NCBI RefSeq assembly: GCF_040409795.1
Contig: NZ_CP099571.1
Location: 1,869,439 to 1,933,438 of the forward strand
DNA from: Polynucleobacter sp. MWH-UH19D
Lineage (GTDB): Bacteria; Pseudomonadota; Gammaproteobacteria; Burkholderiales; Burkholderiaceae
Reading direction: 5' to 3'
DNA: 64,000 nt
In this document: in pieces, positions 7,846 through 17,560 of the stretch
How positions within the stretch are numbered: position 1 is the stretch's first letter
Layout: every line of letters starts with the position of its first letter
The notes under the pieces: model-generated
What the model saw: the letters and a program-made list of their open reading frames with translations, nothing else
Databases searched by the model: none
What the model was told of the DNA's origin: nothing
Made by a program: the position numbers and the translations under genes

Positions 7846-9177
7846 TTATTCCTGCGGCTTAGGATCAGGTGAATTTGCTGGCTGCACCTTGTTATTCACA
7901 ATCAATGGTGTCCCGTTCTTTAGCTTTAACTGACCACTAGTAACTACGGTATCGCCTTCATTAATTCCCTTAAGAATGGCGACTTGATCTCCACGAGTTG
8001 CCCCAGTCGTGACAAATACTTGCTGCGCCTCTAATGCAGGTTTGCCCTGCTTGTCCTTCTTACCAGTGGGTTTAGCAATAAATACGGTTGATCCATAAGG
8101 GTTATAAGTCACTGCCGTTTGTGGCAAGGTTAGCAATTTCACCTCAGCACCAAGTTTGATGTTTACATTAGCAAACATACCAGGCAAAACTTTTTTCTCC
8201 GGATTTGCAAGCTGCGCTTCAATTTGAATGTTACGAGTATTGGTATCTACTTTTGGACTGATTGCAGTAATCTTTCCAGTAAAACTAGCGTCTTTAAATG
8301 CGTCTGTAGTAACTACAACCTCTTGCCCAACTTGAATTTGCTCTGCATTGCCCTGAGGTAATGTGAAATCAACAAAAATGGGGTCTAGAGTTTGTAAGGT
8401 GATTAATTTATCGCCTGGATTAACAAATTGACCAGGATTAATCGAGACAATGCCAACCCGCCCACTAAATGGGGCCTTCAGATTTTTCTTAGCAACTAAA
8501 GCGGTTTGAGCTTCAACTTGAGCTTGCTTTGATTGTGCATCGGCTTTACTGGTATCAAAAACATTCTTGCTGATTGCCTGAATGGCTAGCTGCAATTTAT
8601 CTCTCTCATTTATTACTTTTGCGAGATCTGCCATTGCCTTTAAAGAATTGAGCTGAGCGACATCAGATGCATCATTTAATTTAATGAGAAGATCGCCTTC
8701 TTTTACGTCTTGACCAGATTTAACAGGCACAACCTGCACTAAGCCGCCAATTTCTGTACTGAGATCAACGCCCCTGAAAGCACGAATATTTCCAACGCTA
8801 GTTAACTTGGGCTGCCATTCTGACGTTGCAACCACCATCGTAGAAACGGTAGCTGGAGGTAAACCCATTCCTGATATGAAGTGCTTAATCATGAATGACT
8901 TGAACTGATTAAAAGCAAAAATCAGGCCTAGCAATAAAAACACTCCGCACAACATCACTGTCATGCGACGTTGCAAAGGCTCCATTGCCATTAACTTGGC
9001 ATAAGCTTTTGTGCCACGCCACTTAACGCCCATGCGTGCATAAAATGCTTTGGCCCTCTCCCACAACCCAATAGCTCTTTCGCGTATCTTCCATTGCACG
9101 GCCTTTAACTTCAACCACGCCCATAGAGCAATAGCGGCGGCAATTAGCTTACTTTTAATTGTTTGCAGAAGTTTCAT
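7846..9177 (-). CDS. RND periplasmic adaptor with long N-terminal extension
   Basis: A 443-residue membrane-fusion protein linking the permease to the outer-membrane channel. The core has the barrel-sandwich halves (VVPVKSGQDVKEGDLLIKLND and KNLKAPFSGRVGIVSINPGQFV), a helical hairpin between them, and the beta-barrel domain after about residue 250. Unusually, some 72 residues precede the single membrane helix (about 73-91, MLCGVFLLLGLIFAF). This extension is basic, amphipathic and rich in Trp (KLIAAAIALWAWLKLKAVQW and further on). A start at the internal MAMEPLQRR would remove most of it, but the long frame overlaps the upstream gene by 23 bp, as is usual in such operons. The extension would lie in the cytoplasm. 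Confidence 0.9.
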   Translation of the reverse strand: MKLLQTIKSKLIAAAIALWAWLKLKAVQWKIRERAIGLWERAKAFYARMGVKWRGTKAYAKLMAMEPLQRRMTVMLCGVFLLLGLIFAFNQFKSFMIKHFISGMGLPPATVSTMVVATSEWQPKLTSVGNIRAFRGVDLSTEIGGLVQVVPVKSGQDVKEGDLLIKLNDASDVAQLNSLKAMADLAKVINERDKLQLAIQAISKNVFDTSKADAQSKQAQVEAQTALVAKKNLKAPFSGRVGIVSINPGQFVNPGDKLITLQTLDPIFVDFTLPQGNAEQIQVGQEVVVTTDAFKDASFTGKITAISPKVDTNTRNIQIEAQLANPEKKVLPGMFANVNIKLGAEVKLLTLPQTAVTYNPYGSTVFIAKPTGKKDKQGKPALEAQQVFVTTGATRGDQVAILKGINEGDTVVTSGQLKLKNGTPLIVNNKVQPANSPDPKPQE

Positions 9178-10696
9178 TTTGATCTTTATTCGCTATATCT
9201 TTTGGTTTGAAGGCTGGGCCAATCCGATTCCACCACCCACCGCCTAATGCTGCAAATAATGCTGCTGTATCCGAGAAGCGTGTTGCTTGTGCAGCGACAG
9301 ACTTCACCTTGGCTTGCTGATATTGATTTTGGTAATACAGCACTGCCAAATAACTTGCTGTTCCTAATTTATATTGCTTCTGAACCAGATCTAATGTTTC
9401 ATACGCATAACGCTCTGCATCAGAAGCCGCTTTCAGCGCTTGAGCGCCGGTCTCTAAAGCGCGCAATGCATTAGCAACCTCCTGAAAAGCATTTAAGACG
9501 GTGGCTTGATATTGGAAAGCAGCTTGCTCATAGTTTGCAAGTGCGCCACGACGTTGCGCCAAAAGTTGACCGCCTTGAAACAAAGGCTGCAAAATTCCGC
9601 CCCCAATAGACCATAAAGCAGAGTTCGGGCCAAATAGTGCTGCAGAAGTTAGAGCAGCAGAACCAATAGATCCTGTGATATTAAATTGGGGCAATAAATT
9701 TGCAGTAGCTACTCCAACGAAAGCATTCTGTGCTTTGAGTAGCGCCTCTGCAGCACGAACGTCTGGACGCTGACGTACAAGACTTGAGGGTACTGAGAGC
9801 GGCAATTTTTCTGGCAATTGCAATTTACTCAAATCAAAATGAGTAATATCAGCATTGCTAGGTAACTCGCCAACTAAAACCGCAAGCTGATTGCGAGTAA
9901 ATGCTAAATTTCTTTCATAGCTCAACAAATCTACTTGCGAGTTTGATACCAAGGTTCTTTGTGAAGTAACGTCCACTCTAGAAACTGTGCCAATCTCCAA
10001 TTGCTTTTCTGTCACTTCAGCAAGATTGGTTTGCGCCTTCAAAATTTCTTCAGTAGCATTCATCTGCGCACGCAGAGCAGCTTCTCTTACCGCACTAGTT
10101 ACGACATTGGCTGTTAAAGAGAGGTATGCTCCCTCTAACTGAAATTGTGCAACTTCAGCCTGGGCTCTAGCGCCCTCAACCGCGCGGCGAGCCCCTCCAA
10201 ATACATCCAACTTATAACTAACATTCACAGAGGTGTTGTAGAGGTTGTAGGTATCAGACCCATATGGCAAACCATAGATAGCCGATGGCTGGAGTTGACG
10301 ACTAGCCCCTGCACCAAGGCCGACAGCAGGAAAGTACTGCCCACCGATTTGAGCATTAACGTTTTCCTGAGCAGCTCGCAATGCGGCATCAGCGGCACCT
10401 AAATTTGGGTTTTGCTCTAATGCTTTTTTAATTAAGGCATCTAGCTCGGGGGATTTATATAACTCCCACCACTGCGCTTCTATATCAGCACCTTCAATAA
10501 ATTCCTGCTCTGTTCCACCTGGAACACCAGGAGCTGTTGCTAATTTCTTTGATAAAGCACTTTCGGTGTATGAGGAGGTCTTCGGCGCCTCAGGCTGCTT
10601 AAAATCCGGTCCCACTGCGCATGCTGAAAGAATACCCACGCACAGAATGGAGAGCGCCCTGAAAGACAAACAAGAAGAGGGTTTTAAAAAAAACAT
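9155..10696 (-). CDS. NodT-family outer-membrane efflux lipoprotein (TolC/OprM-like)
   Basis: A 513-residue outer-membrane channel of the NodT/OprM group. The signal peptide ends at the lipobox LSAC, so the mature N-terminal Cys is lipidated. The body shows the repeated coiled-coil structure of the TolC barrel: the VGPDFKQPEAP opening after the Cys, NPNLGAADAALRAAQ near residue 97, and the second-half repeat with RQRPDVRAAEALL. It is first in the operon (channel, adaptor, permease), and its 3' end overlaps the adaptor gene. The 128-bp upstream gap holds two palindromes that could be operator sites; no regulator gene is adjacent. Confidence 0.92.
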   Translation of the reverse strand: MFFLKPSSCLSFRALSILCVGILSACAVGPDFKQPEAPKTSSYTESALSKKLATAPGVPGGTEQEFIEGADIEAQWWELYKSPELDALIKKALEQNPNLGAADAALRAAQENVNAQIGGQYFPAVGLGAGASRQLQPSAIYGLPYGSDTYNLYNTSVNVSYKLDVFGGARRAVEGARAQAEVAQFQLEGAYLSLTANVVTSAVREAALRAQMNATEEILKAQTNLAEVTEKQLEIGTVSRVDVTSQRTLVSNSQVDLLSYERNLAFTRNQLAVLVGELPSNADITHFDLSKLQLPEKLPLSVPSSLVRQRPDVRAAEALLKAQNAFVGVATANLLPQFNITGSIGSAALTSAALFGPNSALWSIGGGILQPLFQGGQLLAQRRGALANYEQAAFQYQATVLNAFQEVANALRALETGAQALKAASDAERYAYETLDLVQKQYKLGTASYLAVLYYQNQYQQAKVKSVAAQATRFSDTAALFAALGGGWWNRIGPAFKPKDIANKDQNETSANN

Positions 10697-10750
10697 GTGT
10701 GCGGCAAATATTCTCTTTTACAAGAGTTATTTGAACACAAAAACTCTAGA

Positions 10751-10803
10751 GGTGTTTTGTAACACCCTGATTTATCTACTGAAATTTGTACACAAGTTTG
10801 TGT
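10751..10803. promoter_or_regulatory. Two perfect palindromes upstream of the RND efflux operon
   Basis: GGTGTT-TTGT-AACACC (10751-10766) and ACACAA-GT-TTGTGT (10790-10803) are both perfect inverted repeats. They lie in the 128-bp gap between the end of glmS and the start of the efflux operon, on the side from which the operon is read. They may be repressor or activator sites for the pump, or the first may belong to the end of the glmS transcript. No T-run follows either arm directly, so neither is a convincing intrinsic terminator. Confidence 0.4.
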
Positions 10804-10824
10804 GAAAGTCAAATCAACAAAAAA

Positions 10825-12657
10825 TTATTCGACAGTGACACTTTTCGCTAAATTTCTTGGCTTATCAACATCCGTCCCGCGAGCACATGCAGTGTGATAC
10901 GCCAATAACTGCAGTGGAACCACATGCAAGATAGGAGAAAGATTTCCATAGTGCTCAGGCAATCGAATTACATTAATACTATCACTATTTACTATTTCTG
11001 TATCTTGATCAGCAAACACATAGAGCTTACCGCCGCGCGCCTTCACTTCTTGCAAATTAGACTTCAGTTTTTCAAGTAGCACATCATTAGGAGCCACGGT
11101 TACCACTGGCATCTTCTCAGTAACAAGTGCCAATGGCCCATGCTTCAATTCCCCAGCAGGATAGGCCTCTGCATGAATATAAGAAATCTCTTTTAATTTC
11201 AATGCGCCCTCAAGGGCGATTGGATAGTGGAGACCGCGCCCAAGAAAAAGTGCATTCTCACATTTTGAAAAAAGATCACTCCAAGCAATTATTTGCGGCT
11301 CGAGTGCTAATACCGCATGCAAAGCTTTGGGTAAATGACGCAACTCGCGTAGCAATTCTTTTTCTTTTTCAGGAGAAATTTTTCCAGATCGTTTTGCTAG
11401 CGACACCGCCAAAAGATACAGCGCCAACAACTGAGTGGTAAATGCCTTGGTTGAAGCAACGCCAATTTCTGCACCAGCCTTGGTTAAAAAATGCCACAGG
11501 GTTTCACGAACCATTGCGCTGCTTGCAACATTGCAGATAGCCAATGAATAGCGATGACCCAGTTCCTTGGCATGACGCAAGGCTGCCAAGGTATCAGCCG
11601 TCTCGCCCGATTGGGAAACCACTACAACCAATGCCTTAGGATTTGGGACAGTTGTGCGATATCGATATTCACTTGCAATTTCTACTTGCGTTGGAATACC
11701 AGCAATATCCTCTAGCCAATACTTAGCAACACATGCCGAGTAATAACTCGTACCGCAAGCCAAAATCAAAATCTGGTCAAACGCTTGCCACTCATCTGAA
11801 TTAGCTCCAAATAACTCTGGGCCAAATGAAACAATATTGGCCAACGTATCGCCAATTGCTCTAGGTTGCTCAAAGATCTCTTTTTGCATGTAATGCTGAT
11901 AAGGCCCAAGATCCACTGAGTCCGCTTGGGTTGGCATAGGCTTATGCTCACGCTCCACCAGCTTGCCACTTTGATCTACCACTTCAACACTATCTGCCTT
12001 CAGAATGGCTACATCACCTTCTTCCAAATACATCATTGAGTGAGCCCGCCCTGCTAAGGCAAGAGCATCAGATGCTAAGAAGTTTTCTTGCTCACCCATT
12101 GCTATGACTAAAGGGGATCCAACTCGTGCACCCACAAGAGTACTTGGATTATCTTGTGCAATCACACCGATTGCATATGCTCCATGTAACTTTGGCAATA
12201 CTGCCTTGACTGCATCTGCAATATTTTTTTGGCCGCCAGCAACATATTGCTGATGAATTAAATGGGCAATAACTTCAGTATCCGTCTCGGATTCAAAAGC
12301 ATAACCAGCCGCTTTTAACTCTGTGCGAAGAACCTCATAATTTTCAATGATGCCATTGTGAACAACCGCAATCAGTTCATTTGAAATATGAGGGTGAGCA
12401 TTTTGGGTGTCTGGCTTACCGTGTGTTGCCCAGCGAGTATGAGCAATCCCAAGAGTTCCTTTAAAGTCTTTGCCTTGCTCAGCTAATTCAGAAACACGAG
12501 CAGTGGTGCGCGCACGCTCAATGACATGCTTTGCATCATCGCCATTAATCACGGCAAAGCCACATGAGTCATAACCACGATATTCAAGGCGACGCAAACC
12601 CTCTACTAATACCTCAACGATATTTTGATGAGAGGCTGCGCCAACGATGCCGCACAT
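10825..12657 (-). CDS. glmS: Glucosamine-6-phosphate synthase
   Basis: A 610-residue glutamine-fructose-6-phosphate aminotransferase, which makes glucosamine-6-phosphate for peptidoglycan and LPS. It begins MCGIVGA, with Cys2 becoming the N-terminal glutaminase nucleophile after removal of Met. The glutaminase domain shows [15 protein letters not shown] motifs. Two SIS isomerase domains follow, with [10 protein letters not shown] near residue 302, SQSGETADT, and the [18 protein letters not shown] segment. It ends in the conserved [11 protein letters not shown]. The length matches the family. It is directly downstream of glmU; no glmS ribozyme is visible, as expected outside Firmicutes. The start codon overlaps a stop of the glmU -1 frame (TAATG). 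Confidence 0.97.
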   Translation of the reverse strand: MCGIVGAASHQNIVEVLVEGLRRLEYRGYDSCGFAVINGDDAKHVIERARTTARVSELAEQGKDFKGTLGIAHTRWATHGKPDTQNAHPHISNELIAVVHNGIIENYEVLRTELKAAGYAFESETDTEVIAHLIHQQYVAGGQKNIADAVKAVLPKLHGAYAIGVIAQDNPSTLVGARVGSPLVIAMGEQENFLASDALALAGRAHSMMYLEEGDVAILKADSVEVVDQSGKLVEREHKPMPTQADSVDLGPYQHYMQKEIFEQPRAIGDTLANIVSFGPELFGANSDEWQAFDQILILACGTSYYSACVAKYWLEDIAGIPTQVEIASEYRYRTTVPNPKALVVVVSQSGETADTLAALRHAKELGHRYSLAICNVASSAMVRETLWHFLTKAGAEIGVASTKAFTTQLLALYLLAVSLAKRSGKISPEKEKELLRELRHLPKALHAVLALEPQIIAWSDLFSKCENALFLGRGLHYPIALEGALKLKEISYIHAEAYPAGELKHGPLALVTEKMPVVTVAPNDVLLEKLKSNLQEVKARGGKLYVFADQDTEIVNSDSINVIRLPEHYGNLSPILHVVPLQLLAYHTACARGTDVDKPRNLAKSVTVE

Positions 12658-12679
12658 TATTTTTTACCCTTAGTTTTAA

Positions 12680-14161
12680 TCACTTTTTTAGGGGCCTTTT
12701 TGCTGGTGATTTTTTAACTGCTACCTTTTTCGTAATTAACTTCTTAGCAGGCGCTTTTTCTTTTTTAACAGGGCGTTGCCACTGTAAAGAAATTTGCTTC
12801 GCCCTTGAAACAGTTAACTGATTAGCTGGTGCGTCCTTCGTAAGCGTTGTTCCTGCGCCGAGAGTGGCGCCACGACCAACACGCACAGGGGCAACGAGCT
12901 GAGTATCTGACCCAATGAAAACGTCGTCTTCAATAATAGTCTGGTGCTTATTAACACCATCGTAATTACAGGTAATAGTGCCTGCGCCAATATTGACTCT
13001 TGTACCAACAATAGAATCGCCAACATAAGCTAAATGATTGGCTTTACTGTTTGCAGCAATCTTGCTATTTTTTACCTCAACAAAATTACCAATATGCACA
13101 TCATTTGATAATTCAGCTCCCGGCCTCAGGCGCGCATAAGGACCGATGAGAGATTGATTACCAACCCTCGCTCCATCAATATGACTGAAAGCATGCACAG
13201 CAACGTCTTTACCGATCGTGCTGTTACGAATAATGCAATAGGGCCCAATTTTTGATCCTGAAGCTAAAGTAACACAGCCCTCAAATACGCAACCAACATC
13301 AATAAACACATCCGGTCCGCACTCTAAAGTACCGCGAACATCTATACGCTTAGGATCTGCAAGAGATACACCAGCATCCATTAACTGATTTGCAATATTG
13401 AGTTGATGTAGACCCTCTAGACTAGCTAACTGCTCTCGACTGTTGACGCCAATGGTTTCATATTCATAATCAGCCTGCGCAGTACGTATAGGCACCCCAT
13501 CTTTTACGGCCATTGCAATCACATCAGTCAAGTAATACTCGCCCTGAGCATTGCTAGCCCGTAAAGCTTTGAGCCATTTTTTTAAAGGGCTTGTTGGCAA
13601 CACCATGATGCCAGTATTAATTTCTTTAATCGCCTTTTGTGCTGTTGAGGCGTCTTTTTCCTCAACAATTTCTTTTACAGAGCCGTCGGTATCACGCACG
13701 ATACGACCATAACCTGTTGGATCACTCAAGTCTTGTGTCAGCAAAGCCAATGCACAATCTTTACCCCGAACGCCGTCAGCTAATTTAGCCAGCTTACTTA
13801 AAGTCTTTTGCGAAGTCAGTGGAACGTCCCCATATAAAACTAGGGTTGGCTCTTGCGCATCTAATTTTGGTAGTGCTTGTAAGAGCGCATGGCCAGTACC
13901 CTTTTGCTGAGCCTGGAGAGCGGTGCTTACCTTACTAAACCTAGCATCTTCCTGGGCCGCATTCGATAAGAATTCCTTCACATCAGTAGCGCCATGTCCA
14001 ACCACCACCACTGGACCTGTTTTAGAGGATTTGCCTTGAAGTGCCAGAGCAGTATCGAGCACATGATGTAAAAGGGGTTTGCCTGCTAGTGTTTGCAAAA
14101 CCTTGGGAAGTGCGGATTTCATCCGCTTCCCCTGCCCAGCAGCCAATATGACGATATTCAT
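12680..14161 (-). CDS. glmU: Bifunctional GlmU with lysine-rich tail, apparently frameshifted at its end
   Basis: A 493-residue GlmU, which acetylates glucosamine-1-phosphate and then makes UDP-GlcNAc. The N-terminal pyrophosphorylase has [17 protein letters not shown] at residues 6-22, and the C-terminal left-handed beta-helix acetyltransferase has hexapeptide repeats up to about residue 455 ([24 protein letters not shown]). Beyond that lies a lysine/proline/alanine tail not found in E. coli GlmU (456 aa). The frame stops at 12680, but from a run of five A the -1 frame keeps the same style ([14 protein letters not shown]) and ends in TAA overlapping the glmS ATG. This suggests a recent indel, a sequencing error or slippage. 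It overlaps ttcA by 4 bp. Confidence 0.95.
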   Translation of the reverse strand: MNIVILAAGQGKRMKSALPKVLQTLAGKPLLHHVLDTALALQGKSSKTGPVVVVGHGATDVKEFLSNAAQEDARFSKVSTALQAQQKGTGHALLQALPKLDAQEPTLVLYGDVPLTSQKTLSKLAKLADGVRGKDCALALLTQDLSDPTGYGRIVRDTDGSVKEIVEEKDASTAQKAIKEINTGIMVLPTSPLKKWLKALRASNAQGEYYLTDVIAMAVKDGVPIRTAQADYEYETIGVNSREQLASLEGLHQLNIANQLMDAGVSLADPKRIDVRGTLECGPDVFIDVGCVFEGCVTLASGSKIGPYCIIRNSTIGKDVAVHAFSHIDGARVGNQSLIGPYARLRPGAELSNDVHIGNFVEVKNSKIAANSKANHLAYVGDSIVGTRVNIGAGTITCNYDGVNKHQTIIEDDVFIGSDTQLVAPVRVGRGATLGAGTTLTKDAPANQLTVSRAKQISLQWQRPVKKEKAPAKKLITKKVAVKKSPAKRPLKK

Positions 14162-15066
14162 AAAGGGGAATTATAAGTCCCTTGCACAAGGGTTCCGCAA
14201 GCCAATTCATCTAACTCTGACTCGTCAATTGCCTTATCTCCTAGAGACCTGGCGGCAATACCAGTTAGCTCTGTTGAAATTTCTAGATTTTTGAAGTCAA
14301 AAGCCTCGGCATCCATTAAATGTGAGGGGACGATATGGTGCATTGAGCGGAACAAATTTTCTACGCGGCCTGGATGCTTCTTTTCCCAATCACGCAACAT
14401 TTCTTTCATTACTTGACGCTGCAGATTAGGCTGACTACCGCAGAGATCACAAGGGATAATTGGGAAATTCATATCGCCCGCGTATCGTTCCAATAATTTT
14501 TCCGGCACATAAGCGAGCGGTCTAATGACAATGTGTTTACCATCATCAGATCGTAGCTTTGGAGGCATGCCTTTGAGTTTCCCCGCGTAAAACATATTGA
14601 GCATTAGCGTCTCAAGAATATCGTCCCGATGGTGACCTAGGGCAATCTTTGTGGCGCCCAACTCATCTGCAACTCGATATAAGATGCCACGGCGCAAACG
14701 GGAGCACAACCCACAAGTCGTTTTTCCTTCAGGAATAACACGCTTCACAATGCTATAGGTATCTTGCTCTTCAATGTGAAACTGAATCCCTAAGCTCTTC
14801 AAATAATTGGGCAATATCTCGGCAGGAAAATTGGGTTGTTTCTGATCTAGATTCACGGCCACAATTTCGAAATGAATTGGGGCGCGTTCTCGCAACTTCA
14901 TCAAAATGTCGAGCATGGCATAGCTATCTTTACCACCAGAAACACACACCATTACCTTATCGCCATCTTCGATCATGCCAAAGTCGCCAATAGCCTGACC
15001 AACTAAACGGCAAAGCTTTTTTTCTAGCTTGTTCTCTTCAAAGACAATTTTGCGTATATCACCCAT
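14158..15066 (-). CDS. ttcA: tRNA 2-thiocytidine synthetase TtcA
   Basis: A 302-residue ATP-dependent thiolase that puts sulfur on cytidine 32 of some tRNAs. It shows the PP-loop motif [11 protein letters not shown] near residue 42, the [10 protein letters not shown] cysteine pair near 119, and a later Cys in the PCDLCGSQ segment that helps hold the iron-sulfur cluster. ALGHHRDD is also conserved. I place the start at the ATG at 15066 ([11 protein letters not shown]); a GTG two codons earlier is possible. Its stop overlaps the glmU start in an ATGA arrangement, so the two are translationally coupled. Confidence 0.93.
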   Translation of the reverse strand: MGDIRKIVFEENKLEKKLCRLVGQAIGDFGMIEDGDKVMVCVSGGKDSYAMLDILMKLRERAPIHFEIVAVNLDQKQPNFPAEILPNYLKSLGIQFHIEEQDTYSIVKRVIPEGKTTCGLCSRLRRGILYRVADELGATKIALGHHRDDILETLMLNMFYAGKLKGMPPKLRSDDGKHIVIRPLAYVPEKLLERYAGDMNFPIIPCDLCGSQPNLQRQVMKEMLRDWEKKHPGRVENLFRSMHHIVPSHLMDAEAFDFKNLEISTELTGIAARSLGDKAIDESELDELACGTLVQGTYNSPL

Positions 15067-15090
15067 AAACACTCAACTCATTTGCAATAC

Positions 15091-15486
15091 TCAAGACTGC
15101 TTGATTCGAAATACTTCGACGCCAACCGAATGACAGTCTGGATAGACATCGGGTTTAGACGTGCTTACCCGAGCTGCCAAAACCTTCGGATGAGCCAACA
15201 TTGCGGATGCAATTTCATCGCAGAAAGTTTCTTGAAGCTGGATATGCCCCTTGGATGCACGCTCTTTAATCGTTTCACGCATAAAGTCGTAATCAACTAC
15301 CTCACTCAATTGATCGTGCGTTGGCGTATTCATTGAAAGAGGAATGTATAAATCCACATTCAAAATCACACGTTGTTCTGCTTTCTTTTCAAAGTCATGA
15401 ACACCAATATTGATATAGATCTCGTAGTCACGTAAAAATAAACGGCGACAATCGATTAAGGCGGGATGCGAAAGAATGGCGTGCAT
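15091..15486 (-). CDS. folB: Dihydroneopterin aldolase
   Basis: A 131-residue FolB, which cleaves dihydroneopterin to 6-hydroxymethyl-dihydropterin in folate synthesis. Family markers: LFLRDYEIYINIGVHDFEK (the conserved G-x-x-x-x-E active-site region), DLYIPL, the central VVDYDFMRETI strand-helix, and LQETFCDEIA with the glutamate that anchors the pterin. The last conserved lysine, in STSKPDVYP, is also present. It sits 24 bp upstream of ttcA and just downstream of a pteridine-reductase-like SDR, so the three probably share a transcript. Confidence 0.9.
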   Translation of the reverse strand: MHAILSHPALIDCRRLFLRDYEIYINIGVHDFEKKAEQRVILNVDLYIPLSMNTPTHDQLSEVVDYDFMRETIKERASKGHIQLQETFCDEIASAMLAHPKVLAARVSTSKPDVYPDCHSVGVEVFRIKQS

Positions 15487-15522
15487 AAATGGGAATTTTT
15501 TCTGAATGCTCAGTTCGGGTAC

Positions 15523-16332
15523 TTAGTTAGTTTTAAACATCACATCACGTGATGAGGGTAATAAGTGTTGGCCACCATCTACATAAAGAGTGGTTCCAGT
15601 AATAGCGTTGGCATTAGCCAAAAATACAGCAGCACTCGCAATATCAGCAGGCGTAGAAGATTTACCCAAAGGCGTCATTTTATGGGCTTGTGTGAAACCT
15701 TGTTGCGATTGATCCCCTGATAGCAAAGTAATGCCTGGTGCCAAACCAACAACTCTGAGGTAAGGGGCAAAATCCATTGCTAAAGCTTCAACTGAGGAAG
15801 CAAGGGCTGCCTTTGATAATGTGTAAGACAAATAATCGGGATTGAGATTAATTAGCTTTTGATCAAGCAACTGAATTACAGATGGAACTACATCGGGCGT
15901 TTGCTTTTTTTCTTTTTGAAATGCAAACATACATTGCGCCAACAAAATAGGAGCTAGCAAATTGACCTGCAAATGATCCAACAAAGATTTACCACTCAAA
16001 GGCGTGTTGGAATTAGCGCGGTCATATTGAAAAATCGAGGCGCTGTTAACTAAACAGTGCAAATGAGGAAATTGCCGACTAACTTCAGCAAACAAACTCC
16101 CAACAGAATTCTCGATCGCCAAGTCTGCCTGAAATGCGCTAGATCTCATGCCAAGACCCTGAATTTCCGCTACGGTTTTCTCGGCCTCTAGTTGAGAACG
16201 TCCATAATGAACTGCCACATCCCATCCTTGGCGGGCAAACTGCAAAGCAATTTCTCGACCTAAGCGCTTACCAGCGCCAGTCACTAAAACTGCTTTTTGG
16301 TGCTCTGAAGGGTGGGTAGAACTCGGGCTCAA
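15523..16332 (-). CDS. Short-chain dehydrogenase, pteridine reductase-like
   Basis: A 269-residue SDR enzyme. The NADPH-binding TGAGKRLGREIALQ near residue 19, followed by AVHYGRS, is typical of pteridine reductases (PTR1/FolM), where the arginine marks NADPH preference. The active site has YTLSKAAL (YxxxK) and a preceding Asp in LLDQKLI instead of the usual Ser, again as in the PTR1 group. Adjacency to folB supports a role in reducing dihydropterins or dihydrofolate. The start is a TTG at 16332 with AAGAGA upstream; no early ATG exists. It is divergent from the MidA-like gene. Substrate is an inference. Confidence 0.82.
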   Translation of the reverse strand: MSPSSTHPSEHQKAVLVTGAGKRLGREIALQFARQGWDVAVHYGRSQLEAEKTVAEIQGLGMRSSAFQADLAIENSVGSLFAEVSRQFPHLHCLVNSASIFQYDRANSNTPLSGKSLLDHLQVNLLAPILLAQCMFAFQKEKKQTPDVVPSVIQLLDQKLINLNPDYLSYTLSKAALASSVEALAMDFAPYLRVVGLAPGITLLSGDQSQQGFTQAHKMTPLGKSSTPADIASAAVFLANANAITGTTLYVDGGQHLLPSSRDVMFKTN

Positions 16333-16357
16333 TTAAATTCTCTTAGACTAGCGAGCT

Positions 16358-17545
16358 ATGGATATTACCTTGACCAGCCTTGAAAAGGAGCATAGCGAGC
16401 TTCTCCAGGCAAAAATAGCCTCTCAGATCGCCTCCCAGGGTGGGTGGGTGCCTTTTTCTCGCTATATGGAGATGGCTCTTTATGAGCCTGGAATGGGCTA
16501 TTACAGCGCTGGGGCGCACAAATTGGGCCTGGGCGGGGACTTCACAACCGCCCCTGAACTCAGCTCCTTATTTGGGGCTGCCGTTTGCTCAACATTGATC
16601 CCCATCCTTGAAGGCCTCAAACGTCAAGGCTTACCAACTCAAATATTGGAGTTCGGCGCCGGCACTGGCAAGTTAGCCACATCCATACTGACTCGTCTCC
16701 GAGATCTCGAATTCATCTTGGATGCCTACAGCATTATTGAAATCTCTCCTGACTTATCCCAACGACAAGAAAAGCATATCCGCAAGACTACTCAGGAACT
16801 CAATATACCAACCCAGTGCGAGTGGTTAAACGATCTACCAAAAAATTACTCTGGCATCATTTTGGCAAATGAAGTGATTGATGCAATACCATGTGATGCC
16901 ATCATTTATAAAAATGGTTTTTGGTATTGGCACGGCGTTGCTTTTGAAAACAATGCACTGATTTGGAAATCAGGCACGCCTGTTGAGCAAGACCTGCTTA
17001 CTGAAACATTGCTGACCAATACCTTTCCCGAAGGATATGTCACTGAATTACACACCCCAGCAATTGCTTGGATGCATCAGATTGCCAAACATTTGCATAG
17101 TGGATTATTTCTAACGTTTGATTATGGCTTTCCAGAGAGCGAGTACTACCACTCACAGAGAATTGAAGGAACGCTGATAGCACACCATCGACATCATGCC
17201 ATTCAAGATCCATTTTATTTACCCGGGTTGTGTGATCTAACCACTCATGTTGAGTGGTCGCAAATTGCACGCGCCGCCTTAGCGGAAAATGCTGATGATG
17301 TTTATTTAACCAATCAGGCTGCCTATCTTTTAGATGCTGGCATTGGCGATATTGCGCTCGAAATCGGCGACCCTAGTAATCCAGAAACATTTCTTCCAAT
17401 CTCTAATGCATTACAAAAGCTTTTATCAGAAGCTGAGATGGGTGAATTATTTAAAGCCTTTGCTTTTTCCAAAAACCTAGAGCAACTACTCCCAGGTCAT
17501 ACTCTAGAAGACTTGCCAGGATTGCGCGGCAGAAATCGGCTTTAA
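16358..17545 (+). CDS. MidA/NDUFAF7-like SAM-dependent methyltransferase
   Basis: A 395-residue protein of the MidA/NDUFAF7 family. The mitochondrial homologue methylates an arginine of a complex I subunit; bacterial roles are not well established. Signature parts: PFSRYMEMALYEPGMGYY near residue 31, GGDFTTAPELSSLFG near 61, the SAM-binding LEFGAGTGKLA near 101, and FDYGFPESEYYH near 258. It is interesting that an NDUFA9-like gene lies two genes away on the other strand, also a complex I-related family. The ATG at 16358 is 25 bp from the divergent SDR start. It converges with cca, with 15 bp between stops. Confidence 0.87.
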   Translation: MDITLTSLEKEHSELLQAKIASQIASQGGWVPFSRYMEMALYEPGMGYYSAGAHKLGLGGDFTTAPELSSLFGAAVCSTLIPILEGLKRQGLPTQILEFGAGTGKLATSILTRLRDLEFILDAYSIIEISPDLSQRQEKHIRKTTQELNIPTQCEWLNDLPKNYSGIILANEVIDAIPCDAIIYKNGFWYWHGVAFENNALIWKSGTPVEQDLLTETLLTNTFPEGYVTELHTPAIAWMHQIAKHLHSGLFLTFDYGFPESEYYHSQRIEGTLIAHHRHHAIQDPFYLPGLCDLTTHVEWSQIARAALAENADDVYLTNQAAYLLDAGIGDIALEIGDPSNPETFLPISNALQKLLSEAEMGELFKAFAFSKNLEQLLPGHTLEDLPGLRGRNRL

Positions 17546-17560
17546 ACAGACTTTAGAAAT

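Noticed and set aside
10697..10824. glmS ribozyme
   Set aside because: It would have to lie 5' of glmS (before 12657 on the minus strand), where glmU coding sequence ends; nothing of that structure is seen.
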